A DNA stretch of 8,892 bases from an uncultured Solobacterium sp. (GCA_905235315.1 CAJOLG010000062.1:1-8892); one strand, 5' to 3'. Counted from the first letter of the stretch, positions 1 through 8,892 are shown. Notes: generated from the letters alone by a model not told the origin. Numbers and translations are program-made.

Positions 1-1
1 A

Positions 2-187
2 GTCAGGAAAGCATCGGCCGGACTCAGGGACATCCTTACGGCTGCGATCCTCCTGAAAGCACTGAAAAAGTATTCGGATAAAGAGGAACTCAATTCAGTC
101 AAACGTGTCGGAAAAGCGGCATCTGCGCTCATGAAAGACACCCGCGACAGTATGAAGATTCTCAATGCAGTACGGAGAAAAAAATAG
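2..187 (+). CDS. 3' end of an unrecognised plus-strand gene (partial)
   Basis: The frame is open from the window edge and ends at TAG 185-187, giving the last 61 residues of a protein whose start lies outside the window. I do not recognise the family. The visible part is strongly basic (many Lys and Arg, ending RRKK) and looks like two or three amphipathic helices: an Ala/Leu-rich stretch (LTAAILLKALKKY), then a charged linker, then KAASALMKDTRDSMKIL. No membrane segment, cysteine pair or catalytic motif is seen. A clean terminator hairpin starts immediately after the stop codon, which supports a real gene end. It converges on the minus-strand operon that ends at 250. The coding call is likely; the function is unknown. 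Confidence 0.6.
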   Translation, partial: VRKASAGLRDILTAAILLKALKKYSDKEELNSVKRVGKAASALMKDTRDSMKILNAVRRKK

Positions 188-206
188 ACCGCAGAATGCG
201 GTTTTT
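188..206 (+). terminator. Rho-independent terminator of the left-edge gene
   Basis: ACCGCA (188-193) pairs with TGCGGT (197-202) around a GAA loop, and the run of T at 202-206 gives the U-tract. It begins one base after the TAG of the plus-strand gene. The stem is short but GC-rich and well placed. Confidence 0.75.
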
Positions 207-221
207 CGTTTCTGCCGGTGT

Positions 222-251
222 AAAAAAGCTTCACGGAATGCGAAGCTTTTT
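222..251. terminator. Bidirectional terminator between convergent genes
   Basis: AAAAAGCTTC (223-232) pairs with GAAGCTTTTT (242-251) around a 9-base loop. There is an A-run on the left arm and a T-run on the right arm, so it works as stem plus U-tract when read from either strand. On the minus strand the stop codon of the VanY-type gene (250-252) lies within the first arm of the hairpin. It ends the four-gene minus-strand operon and backs up the plus-strand terminator at 188-206. Confidence 0.8.
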
Positions 252-1338
252 ATTCTGTCTCTGCGGCGGAAGCAGTCTCCGTGCTCTGTATGATCTGCGC
301 TTTATAGCGGGCAAAGGTCAGGCCGCTGTCATGGATCGTTTTGGCAAGATCGATTCCGACAAAACGATAATGCCAGGGCTCGCTTCGGTGCAGGGTAATT
401 GACTCATCCCCTTCGTTCCAGGTCTGGATAAATCCAAAACGCCATGCATTTTCGGAAAGCCAGGCTGACTGAACCGTCTTTTCAAACGCTTCATCCGGCA
501 GTCCTTCAACGGTAAAATCCACCGCAAGGCCGAGCTGATGTTCATCATGCCCTGCCGGAAAGACTTCCGGGTCGTCTCCTGCGTTTTCGGTTTCCGCTTT
601 GAAATACCTGTCCTGATCACTGTAGGATACATATCCGCCGGAAACCTGCAGTCCGGCGCATGCGTGCGGGGAGGCAAGCGAAGTCTGGATATTGCTGCAA
701 AGCGCAAGCAGCGACTGCTGAACCTCTTCGTGCACTTCAATGCGGGCATTGTCCTTTACCGGGATTTCCTCCGCAAGCGGCTGTACTGCCGGTGCCCGTG
801 AACTGACCGAATGCGCCGCATCCAGATACGCATCAAGGTTCATGGCATACGGAATCAGGATGATGCCGCTGCCGCTTTCGTTGCGGATCCAGCGGGAAAC
901 ATCTTCATACCGGTAGTTGTTTTCCTGCAGGAAGCTTTCCAGTTCTTCCACACTCATGATCGTCCTGGTTTCTTCCACCATATTGACGATATCCTTCGGA
1001 CTCTTGTCCCACTGGCTTTCAGAGAGTTTTTTGTATTCTGCCGCATGGTAAATGGAAAACCCATCTTCCTGAATATAGGCAATGAACATATTCGGAGGAA
1101 TACTGTATTCAATGATATATTCGATTTCTTCTTCCGTAAGATACTTCCGGATCAGATCCCGGCTTGTCTTATCTTTATACGGATAGCGGGCAAGCGTATC
1201 GGAATGGATATAAAAAAACGTAAGACAGCAGACAGAAAAAACAACGATTGCGGAAACAAATACCGCAGTCCACTTCTTCTTTTGTTCTCCTTCCAAAGTT
1301 ACAGCTTCGCTCATCGCTGAAATTATATCATTCTTCAT
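250..1338 (-). CDS. Membrane-anchored VanY-type D-alanyl-D-alanine carboxypeptidase (peptidase M15B)
   Basis: This is a zinc peptidase predicted to trim the terminal D-Ala from peptidoglycan stem peptides outside the membrane. With the start chosen here it has 362 residues. Residues 23-44 form one membrane segment preceded by a Lys-rich stretch, so the rest should lie outside. Residues about 45-190 are a family-specific region with no motif I can name. The M15B domain fills about 200-345. Its metal and catalytic residues are visible: HxxGxAxD (His267, Asp274) and SEPWHYR (Glu320, His323). The SGYRSY-like motif reads SGGYVSY, so the usual Arg is Val237. The ATG at 1338 is chosen because GAGG (1345-1348) lies 6 bases upstream; it overlaps the end of uvrC by 11 bases. 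An ATG at 1314 lacks a good ribosome site, and the frame extends to an ATG at 1386 deep inside uvrC. It is the last gene of the operon. Family assignment is firm; the exact substrate is inferred. Confidence 0.88.
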   Translation of the reverse strand: MKNDIISAMSEAVTLEGEQKKKWTAVFVSAIVVFSVCCLTFFYIHSDTLARYPYKDKTSRDLIRKYLTEEEIEYIIEYSIPPNMFIAYIQEDGFSIYHAAEYKKLSESQWDKSPKDIVNMVEETRTIMSVEELESFLQENNYRYEDVSRWIRNESGSGIILIPYAMNLDAYLDAAHSVSSRAPAVQPLAEEIPVKDNARIEVHEEVQQSLLALCSNIQTSLASPHACAGLQVSGGYVSYSDQDRYFKAETENAGDDPEVFPAGHDEHQLGLAVDFTVEGLPDEAFEKTVQSAWLSENAWRFGFIQTWNEGDESITLHRSEPWHYRFVGIDLAKTIHDSGLTFARYKAQIIQSTETASAAETE

Positions 1339-3100
1339 GAAGTGCCTCATACACTTTCCTGGCAGCGGCTTCCGGTACTGCTTCACTCAGTTCTTCCACG
1401 GTTGCGCTGCGCATAGCCGTAATACTCCCGAATCTGCGGCGAAGCGCCGTCTTTCGCTTCGGTCCGATGCCTTCAATATCATCCAGTACGGAATGGGTCT
1501 GTGATTTGGAACGCAGCTTTCTGTGAAACGACACTGCACAGCGGTGAACTTCATCCTGCATCCGGGTCAGAAGGAAAAACAGCGAACTGTCTTTCGCAAC
1601 ATCAAGAATCTCCCCGTCCGTATCCATCAGCGCATTGGTATTATGCCGGTCATCTTTAACGAGACCCATGATTTTGATGCGGTCGGAAAGACCGAGCCCT
1701 CCGATGATCTCATTTGCGGCTTCGATCTGCGTCCATCCGCCGTCCACAAGAATCCCGTCCGGCATCCGGCCATCTTCTTTAAGAAGCCGGAAGTATCTGC
1801 GGTAAAGCACTTCTTTCATCGAGTCCACATCACTGTTGGCGGTATGAAGTTTATACACCCGGTAATCCTTTCTGGAAGGAAGGCCATCTTCATATACCAC
1901 CAGAGCCGCAACGGTGTTCGTTCCGGAAATATGGCTGTTATCAAACAGTTCCACCCGCCGCATTTCTTTTCCTGCTAACCGGTTCAGCTGCTCCACCGCC
2001 TCATTTGTGGCGCTCTCCTGCCGCTCCACCACATTGAATTTCAGATCGAGCTGCTTTTTCGCATTGTCCGTACTCATCTCGATCAGCCGGCGCTTGTATC
2101 CCCGCATCGGCTGGGTCACACTGACCGCAAGAACCTCCGAAAGCTCCTGCACGGATTCTTCCGAAAGAAATGCCGGAACATACAGCCGGGAAGACGGATG
2201 ATCACTGTAATACTGAACCAGGAATGAGACAAATTCCTCCTCCGCATCCCCATAGAGCGGTGAAAGCCGGAATTCCTTGTTCAGCACTACCCCGCGGCGT
2301 ACAAGCAGTCCGGTCACCGCAAGATATCCCCTGTCACTGTAAAAACTGAACACATCAAAACTGCCCATGGAATCTTTCTCAATATTCTGGGTTTCGGCCG
2401 TAATACTGTTGATACTGTCAAGCAGATTCCGATATTCCGCAGCTTTCTCAAATTCGAGATTCATTGACGCTTCCTGCATCCTGGCGGTCAGTTCTTCCCG
2501 GATCTCCGCCGTATCTCCGTTGAGAAACGACGTCACACTGTCTGTCATCTCGGTATAAACCGAAGGATCCACCGCATACTCACACGGGCCAAGGCATTGG
2601 CCCAGGTGATAGTACAGGCAGACCTTGTCCGGAAGATGGGCGCAGCGGCGGAACGGATACAGAGACTGAAGCAGCTTCTGCGTATTCCGGGCGGCGGACA
2701 CATCCGGAAACGGGCCGAAATACTTGGCCTTCCGGTCTTTTTTCATATCTCTTGCGATCATCAGCCGGGGATACTGTTCGGCAGTCAGTTTTATGTACGG
2801 ATACGTGCTGTCATCCATAAACTGGATATTGTATTTCGGGCGATATTTTTTGATCAGGTTGATTTCAAGTACGAGTGCTTCCGTCTCCGAAGCGGTCACA
2901 ATGAAATCAAAGTCCTCAATTTCCGCAACAAGTCTGGTTGTTTTGAAATCATGAGCACCTGTGAAATACTGATTGACCCGGTTATGCAGATTCTTGGCTT
3001 TCCCCACATAGATGATCTCGCCGTGTTTGTCCTTCATCTGATAACTTCCGGGTGAATTCGGCAGATTTGCCAGTTTTGCCCTGATATATTCCTTATCCAT
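1328..3100 (-). CDS. uvrC: UvrABC excinuclease subunit C
   Basis: UvrC makes both incisions around a DNA lesion after UvrA and UvrB have found it (nucleotide excision repair, cytoplasm). The 590-residue protein is full length. Visible parts in order: a GIY-YIG nuclease domain (residues 16-95, with Tyr20, YVG 31-33, Arg41 and catalytic Glu79) for the 3' cut; four cysteines at 153, 161, 169 and 173 in the arrangement of the UvrC iron-sulfur cluster; a UVR segment (about 200-235) that binds UvrB; an RNase H-like domain for the 5' cut (FDNSH with Asp387, VDGG with Asp453, His519); and a C-terminal helix-hairpin-helix pair (about 538-588, IEGIGPKRK) for DNA binding. It starts 4 bases after the mutS2 stop, and its own ribosome site is weak, so reinitiation or coupling is likely. 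The end overlaps the downstream peptidase gene. uvrA and uvrB are not in the window. Confidence 0.98.
   Translation of the reverse strand: MDKEYIRAKLANLPNSPGSYQMKDKHGEIIYVGKAKNLHNRVNQYFTGAHDFKTTRLVAEIEDFDFIVTASETEALVLEINLIKKYRPKYNIQFMDDSTYPYIKLTAEQYPRLMIARDMKKDRKAKYFGPFPDVSAARNTQKLLQSLYPFRRCAHLPDKVCLYYHLGQCLGPCEYAVDPSVYTEMTDSVTSFLNGDTAEIREELTARMQEASMNLEFEKAAEYRNLLDSINSITAETQNIEKDSMGSFDVFSFYSDRGYLAVTGLLVRRGVVLNKEFRLSPLYGDAEEEFVSFLVQYYSDHPSSRLYVPAFLSEESVQELSEVLAVSVTQPMRGYKRRLIEMSTDNAKKQLDLKFNVVERQESATNEAVEQLNRLAGKEMRRVELFDNSHISGTNTVAALVVYEDGLPSRKDYRVYKLHTANSDVDSMKEVLYRRYFRLLKEDGRMPDGILVDGGWTQIEAANEIIGGLGLSDRIKIMGLVKDDRHNTNALMDTDGEILDVAKDSSLFFLLTRMQDEVHRCAVSFHRKLRSKSQTHSVLDDIEGIGPKRKTALRRRFGSITAMRSATVEELSEAVPEAAARKVYEALHEE
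1345..1348 (-). promoter_or_regulatory. Ribosome binding site that selects the VanY-type start
   Basis: GAGG on the minus strand lies inside the last codons of uvrC, 6 bases before the ATG at 1338. It favours this start over the ATGs at 1386 and 1314 and suggests translational coupling to uvrC. Confidence 0.5.
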
Positions 3101-3104
3101 CGTT

Positions 3105-5420
3105 TCAGTCTTTCAATGTTACTACGGTTGCGCCGGTTCCGCCTTCGTTCGGCATGCCGTACCGGAAGGAGTCAATCGAGCGGTCCTTCGCAAGAACCTC
3201 CTGCACCATTTTCCGAAGCACTCCGGTTCCTTCCCCGTGAATGACACGGAATGTCTTGAGTCGGCACAGTTTTGCGGAATCCAGATAATCCAGCAGTTCT
3301 TCCCGTGCTTCATCCGAGCGCATACCGATCAGATTGCATTCCGGTGCGATACTCTCAGGAACCTCGATTGAACTGACCGGAATCGTAACCGGCGCCGTTT
3401 TCGGCATCTTCTTCGCGGAATGACGGATCTTGTCTGCCTTCACGCGGATCTCTCTTCCGTTCATCAGTATCGTGATATCTTTCTTCCGGATATCAACGAT
3501 TTTTGCGACTGCACCGCTGCTGCGGAGTTCCACCGTATCGCCGACGTTAAACGGCCGCTCCTCTTCCCGAAGCGTTTCCGGAACCTCTTCTGCGATCTCA
3601 TCAATCCGGTGTTTCTGTTCCAGCAGTTCATGGTACTTGAGACGGCCGGCGCTGTTTCGAAGCTCACGGATAATTTTGTCTGCTTCTTCGGATGCGCTGT
3701 CACGAATCTGTGCCGCATCTGCCCTTGCCTCTTCCAGCAAAGCTTCTCGCCGCACGGATATCCGGTTTGTTTCGTCTTCCAGCGTTTTCTGATATTCCCT
3801 GATCTTCGCAAGACGGTCATCCAGTTCCCTGGTTTTCTGTTCCGCTTCCATCAATTGCTTTTCAAGCCGTGCAGCCATGCCTTCTTCTTCGCTGGTAGCC
3901 TGCTGCTTGAGAAATTTTGCATAGTTCACAACGGAAGACGGCAGCCCGCACCGTTCCGCCACAAGGAGTGCATTGCTTTCGCCGGTGATTCCTTCCAGGT
4001 AACGGTACGTAGGCCGAAGCGTCTCCCCGTCAAACTCAACCGTGGCGACCAGAATATCATCATGCCGGCGGCCGTATGCCTTCAGCCGGCTGTAGTGCGT
4101 TGTGGCAATGATCGTAACATGACGGCGCCGGAGTTCATTCAAAACCGCGATAGCAAGGCTTTCGCCTTCCCGCGGGTCCGTTCCGCTGCCGATCTCATCC
4201 AGCAGCACAAAGGAATCTTCCGTCGCTTTCTCCAGCATTTCCGCCTGCTTCTCCACGTGAGCAGAAAACGAACTGAGCGAACTCGCAACCGACTGATCAT
4301 CTCCGATATCTGCGAAAACACGGTCAAAAAACGGAACTTCCGCTTCTTCGGCAGTCACCGGCATCCCGCTGTAGGTCATCAGCGTAAACAGTCCGAAGAT
4401 CTTCATGGATACGGTTTTCCCGCCGGTATTCGGCCCGGTGATCAGCAGTGTCCGGTATGGATCACTGAGCCGGTAATCGTTTTTTACAGCCGTTTCTTCC
4501 GGAATCAGCGGATGGCGTGCCTGTTTGAAATAAAAGGTTTTATCCTCATTCAGTTTTGCGGCACATGCATTATTTTTCACGCCCCACGATGCCCTGGCAA
4601 AGATACTGTCAAGAAGCGCAATCGTTTCAAGATCTGCGGAAAGATAATCTGCGGCTTCGCCGATCCGGCGCGAGATTTCATTCAGGATCCGGCTGATCTC
4701 CTCTTCCTCTTCGGTCTCAAGCTCCTGAAGCCGGTTGTTTGCGTGCATCAGAACAGACGGTTCGATATAGCTGGTCTGCCCGCTCTGGGAATCCCCGTAA
4801 ACAATGCCGTTAAAGCGGTTTTTTTCACTTGCGTGCACAAGGATTACCGTCCGGTTATTCCGGGTAGCCACGATCGAATCAACCATGGTATCCGGATGGC
4901 TGGAGCGGAACTGTTCCACCGCTTCTTCAATCTGTTTCTGCGCTCTGCGGAGCGAGCGGCGGATATCGGAAAGTGCAGGACTTGCGCTGTCCCGGATCTC
5001 CCCGTATTCGTTGATAATCGATGACACCCGGTCCGCAAGACGGTCCTGCGGGGTCAGGGTCACAAACAGATCATGAAGGGATTCATGCGGGACCTCACGG
5101 ATGGATTCCTCATAGGTAAGTACGGTGCGGATCGACCGCATGAGATTCAGTACATCAAGAAGTTCATGGGCCGTCAGCGTGCGTCCTTTTTTTGCATGGG
5201 AAAGCAGGCTGCGGATGTCACGGAATCCGTCAAGCGGAATACTTCCGAAACGCACACAGGCTTCCATCGCTTCATAAAGACGTTCCCGATCCCGGCGGAT
5301 CACAATCTTTTCATACACAGGAACAAGGCCGGAGACGATGTCCCGGCCGGGTTCGCTGACACAAAGATCTGCCATCTGTGAGCGGATTCGCTCAAACTCA
5401 AAACTCGACAGCAAACTCAT
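3105..5420 (-). CDS. mutS2: MutS2 ATPase with C-terminal Smr domain
   Basis: MutS2 is a MutS paralogue without the mismatch-reading N-terminal domain. It has been linked to suppression of recombination and, in Bacillus subtilis, to rescue of collided ribosomes. The 771 residues are typical. Core and clamp helices fill about 1-300. The ATPase has Walker A GPNTGGKT (329-336), Walker B VLLDEIGSGTDP (Asp408, Glu409) and the TTHY switch (440-443). A charged coiled coil runs from about 505 to 605, a KOW-like segment from 624 to 667 (FNVGDTVEL), and the Smr domain from about 693 to 771 with HGEGTG (728-733). The Smr LDLRG motif reads CNLIG here. The start overlaps the cvpA stop as ATGA, with GGAG (5428-5431) 7 bases upstream, so translation is coupled to cvpA. 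Identity is firm; whether the Smr domain cuts nucleic acid here is open. Confidence 0.98.
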   Translation of the reverse strand: MSLLSSFEFERIRSQMADLCVSEPGRDIVSGLVPVYEKIVIRRDRERLYEAMEACVRFGSIPLDGFRDIRSLLSHAKKGRTLTAHELLDVLNLMRSIRTVLTYEESIREVPHESLHDLFVTLTPQDRLADRVSSIINEYGEIRDSASPALSDIRRSLRRAQKQIEEAVEQFRSSHPDTMVDSIVATRNNRTVILVHASEKNRFNGIVYGDSQSGQTSYIEPSVLMHANNRLQELETEEEEEISRILNEISRRIGEAADYLSADLETIALLDSIFARASWGVKNNACAAKLNEDKTFYFKQARHPLIPEETAVKNDYRLSDPYRTLLITGPNTGGKTVSMKIFGLFTLMTYSGMPVTAEEAEVPFFDRVFADIGDDQSVASSLSSFSAHVEKQAEMLEKATEDSFVLLDEIGSGTDPREGESLAIAVLNELRRRHVTIIATTHYSRLKAYGRRHDDILVATVEFDGETLRPTYRYLEGITGESNALLVAERCGLPSSVVNYAKFLKQQATSEEEGMAARLEKQLMEAEQKTRELDDRLAKIREYQKTLEDETNRISVRREALLEEARADAAQIRDSASEEADKIIRELRNSAGRLKYHELLEQKHRIDEIAEEVPETLREEERPFNVGDTVELRSSGAVAKIVDIRKKDITILMNGREIRVKADKIRHSAKKMPKTAPVTIPVSSIEVPESIAPECNLIGMRSDEAREELLDYLDSAKLCRLKTFRVIHGEGTGVLRKMVQEVLAKDRSIDSFRYGMPNEGGTGATVVTLKD

Positions 5421-6205
5421 TCTTCTGCTCCGCTTTCTCCTTCCGCCGGTTCTTCCGGTTCATCGGAAGGTTCTTCTTCTCCCGCTTCTTCCGGTACCGG
5501 TTCCGCCGATTCCTCCGCTGCCGGAGCGTCTTCCGTGATTTCTTCCGGAACGTCCGGGTTATTCGGATTGATGCCATGCTCACTGAGCCATTCGCTGATC
5601 ATTTCCTTATCCTGATCACCGAACTCACTGAATTCCTGATACAGGCTGCCGATGGCTTCCGATGCGTCCACCGGTCCGGCAAACTGCGTAAGCGTACCGG
5701 ACACGGTATCGCTGATCTGCCCGATCAGGGAGTCTTCCGTGATCTTCCTGCCGTTTTTGAAAAACGGCATATTCAGCACGACACAGAGAATCATGATCCA
5801 CACTGTGGCACTGACCAGCCCAAGGATACCTCCGAACAGACCGCTGACTTCTTTAATCACCGGCAGGCCGGAAAGACCGGACAGGAGTTTCTCAATAATC
5901 AGAAACAGCAGCCGCAGAATCACAAACAGCAGAATAAACCATATCAGTTCATTCAGGTGTGCATACGCTGCAGCCGCAATTTCAGGAATATCATTCATCG
6001 GAACGAGATCCTTCGGCCAGAGATCGTAATACCCGGAAGCGAATCCGCAGTACCGCCACGCCGCAAGAAATGAAACCACGGTTCCCAGAGAAGAAAGGAT
6101 CTGCACGAGCACCCCTTTTCTTGCGCCGAGAATCATAAATATCACATATAGTGCGATAACCCCGATATTGATATACGGGATCCATTCTGTATTAATCGTT
6201 ATCAT
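5417..6205 (-). CDS. cvpA: CvpA-family membrane protein with acidic C-terminal tail
   Basis: This 262-residue integral membrane protein has four predicted membrane segments (about 11-26, 31-50, 86-105 and 121-145). The GARKGVL turn between the first two is typical of the CvpA/colicin V production family. The biochemical role of CvpA is not settled; in enteric bacteria it is linked to colicin V export and envelope stress. In Bacillus subtilis a cvpA homologue also lies near the mutS2 homologue (with polX between), and this neighbourhood supports the call. Residues 150-210 are a soluble amphipathic region. Residues 218-262 are an unusual tail of mostly Glu, Pro and Ala with about 18 Glu, 3 Asp and no basic residue. 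The ATG at 6205 is the only start that keeps the first membrane segment (next Met is residue 24), and an in-frame stop lies 15 bases upstream. No good Shine-Dalgarno site precedes it. It is the first gene of the operon. Confidence 0.85.
   Translation of the reverse strand: MITINTEWIPYINIGVIALYVIFMILGARKGVLVQILSSLGTVVSFLAAWRYCGFASGYYDLWPKDLVPMNDIPEIAAAAYAHLNELIWFILLFVILRLLFLIIEKLLSGLSGLPVIKEVSGLFGGILGLVSATVWIMILCVVLNMPFFKNGRKITEDSLIGQISDTVSGTLTQFAGPVDASEAIGSLYQEFSEFGDQDKEMISEWLSEHGINPNNPDVPEEITEDAPAAEESAEPVPEEAGEEEPSDEPEEPAEGESGAEE
5420..5554 (-). other. Glu/Pro/Ala-rich acidic tail region of cvpA
   Basis: This codes for residues 218-262 of the CvpA-like protein. The plus strand shows repeated TTCTTCC and TTCCGG words, which are Glu-Glu and Pro-Glu codons read in reverse. 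The low-complexity DNA could vary in length between strains. The tail follows the last membrane segment and a short soluble part, and is predicted to be disordered. Confidence 0.7.
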
Positions 6206-6212
6206 GACTACT

Positions 6213-6240
6213 ATCTTACTCTAAACTCCCCGGTTTTCAA
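6213..6240 (-). promoter_or_regulatory. Candidate promoter of the cvpA-mutS2-uvrC operon
   Basis: On the minus strand TTGAAA (6235-6240, 5 of 6 matches to the -35 consensus) and TAAGAT (6213-6218, 4 of 6 to the -10 consensus) are separated by 16 bases. The pair starts just past the glgB terminator and is the best match in the short gap before cvpA. It would start transcription at about 6206, next to the ATG at 6205. Confidence 0.5.
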
Positions 6241-6250
6241 AAACGGCCAT

Positions 6251-6278
6251 AAAAACCCCGGTTCCTGCGGAGCCGGGG
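6251..6278 (-). terminator. Rho-independent terminator of glgB
   Basis: On the minus strand CCCCGG (6273-6278) pairs with CCGGGG (6256-6261). A further TCC/GGA pairing lies inside after one mismatch, and TTTTT (6251-6255) follows. It sits about 25 bases after the glgB stop and separates glgB from the cvpA operon. Confidence 0.9.
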
Positions 6279-6303
6279 CAGATTCCCGATTGCCGGGTAT
6301 CGA

Positions 6304-8511
<2,208 letters not shown>

Positions 8512-8520
8512 ATACGAATC

Positions 8521-8526
8521 TCTCCT
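8521..8526 (-). promoter_or_regulatory. Strong ribosome binding site of glgB
   Basis: AGGAGA on the minus strand lies 9 bases before the ATG at 8511. It settles the start against the longer open frame beginning at 8586. Confidence 0.85.
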
Positions 8527-8565
8527 TAATAATTGTTGTGATGTAAAAACTTTACTTCTGAGATT

Positions 8566-8571
8566 ATTATA
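8566..8571 (-). promoter_or_regulatory. Candidate -10 box of the glgB promoter
   Basis: A perfect TATAAT on the minus strand lies about 55 bases before the glgB start, giving a predicted leader of roughly 48 bases. I find no good -35 hexamer 16-18 bases upstream; the TTGAAA at 8578-8583 is too close to pair with it. An activator or an alternative promoter may therefore be involved. Confidence 0.5.
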
Positions 8572-8620
8572 ACCTTTTTTCAACATTCTACAGGCAGAAT
8601 ATACGACAGATTCAAATCCG

Positions 8621-8640
8621 AAAATTCCGGACTGTCCGGA
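8621..8640 (-). terminator. Weak terminator after the GNAT gene
   Basis: On the minus strand TCCGGA (8635-8640) pairs with TCCGGA (8626-8631) around CAG, followed by ATTTT (8621-8625). The stem touches the stop codon at 8641-8643. The U-tract is short, so some readthrough into glgB is possible. Confidence 0.5.
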
Positions 8641-8892
8641 TCAGCGAACGATCTCGTAGGCGATGCGTTCTTCTCCGTTTTCCAGCAGGATCACACCACG
8701 CTCGGAAAAGCCCAGTTTTTCAAGCACATGGCGCATCGCTGCGTTATCCCTGTGGGTATCAATCCGCAGATGTCCGTTCGACTGCCCAACGGCCCAAAGA
8801 AGCGCTGCCTGCCCTGCACCGCTTCCCTCTTTTGCGGCAATGCGGTGCACAACGCCGTACGGTGTTTCCGACATCCAATGACCGCCGTAAAC
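8641..8892 (-). CDS. GNAT-family N-acetyltransferase, C-terminal part
   Basis: The last 83 residues are present and the frame is open to the window edge. It has the C-terminal half of the GNAT fold, which moves an acetyl group from acetyl-CoA to an amine. Visible marks are PYGVVHRIAA (the strand before the cofactor loop), GSGAGQAALLWAV (a cofactor-binding loop and helix in the manner of QxxGxG/A), LRIDTHRDNAAMRHVLEKLGF (the typical strand, turn and helix) and a final strand RIAYEIVR. The ATG at 8874 is internal, since the family pattern continues upstream of it (VYGGHW). The substrate cannot be told. A weak hairpin follows the stop, and glgB lies downstream on the same strand with its own promoter signal. 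Confidence 0.85.
   Translation of the reverse strand, partial: VYGGHWMSETPYGVVHRIAAKEGSGAGQAALLWAVGQSNGHLRIDTHRDNAAMRHVLEKLGFSERGVILLENGEERIAYEIVR

Noticed and set aside
1321..1328. TATAAT at the uvrC/VanY junction on the minus strand as an internal promoter
   Set aside because: The hexamer 17 bases upstream (ATGAGG) does not resemble a -35 box, and the match falls at the uvrC stop codon and within the early codons of the VanY-type gene.
3041..3049. GSY in place of GIY or GVY in the UvrC nuclease motif
   Set aside because: The catalytic Tyr is kept, and Ser at this position is, to my knowledge, common in UvrC of Bacillota.
3420..5024. A 534-codon plus-strand open frame opposite mutS2
   Set aside because: It is the exact codon-aligned antisense frame of a certain gene, has no recognisable domain, and similar frames lie opposite every other gene here, so it reflects codon bias.
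8512..8586. A 25-codon upstream extension of glgB to an ATG at 8586
   Set aside because: It spans the likely -10 box and the ribosome site of the ATG at 8511, and no ribosome site precedes the ATG at 8586.

Overview
The window reads as an ordinary housekeeping stretch of a Bacillota (Firmicutes) chromosome with roughly balanced base composition. The cvpA-mutS2-uvrC gene set, classical Gram-positive Shine-Dalgarno sites and hairpin-plus-U-tract terminators support this. The protein sequences feel closest to Erysipelotrichia or related Clostridia, but that placement is an impression, not a search result. No mobile element, CRISPR array, tRNA or rRNA is visible.

Layout. At the left edge is the 3' end of an unrecognised plus-strand gene (to base 187), closed by its own terminator. 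It converges on a minus-strand run, with a bidirectional hairpin between them. The run, in transcription order (right to left), is cvpA (6205-5417), mutS2 (5420-3105), uvrC (3100-1328) and a membrane-anchored VanY-type D,D-carboxypeptidase (1338-250). Overlaps or gaps of a few bases at every junction indicate one operon: a membrane protein, a MutS2 ATPase/Smr protein, the excision-repair nuclease UvrC, and a cell-wall peptidase. Upstream of cvpA, behind a strong terminator, is glgB (8511-6304), a single-gene unit for glycogen branching enzyme with its own -10 box and strong ribosome binding site. At the right edge is the 3' end of a minus-strand GNAT acetyltransferase gene.

The genes themselves are well-known families, and no undescribed multi-gene system is evident. 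Points worth a second look are: a lysine/alanine-rich tail of about 100 residues on GlgB; a Glu/Pro-rich acidic tail on CvpA; a possible leaderless cvpA transcript; replacement of the usually conserved Arg in the SGYRSY-like motif of the VanY protein; the coupling of this peptidase to repair genes; a changed LDLRG motif in the MutS2 Smr domain; and long antisense open frames caused by codon avoidance.
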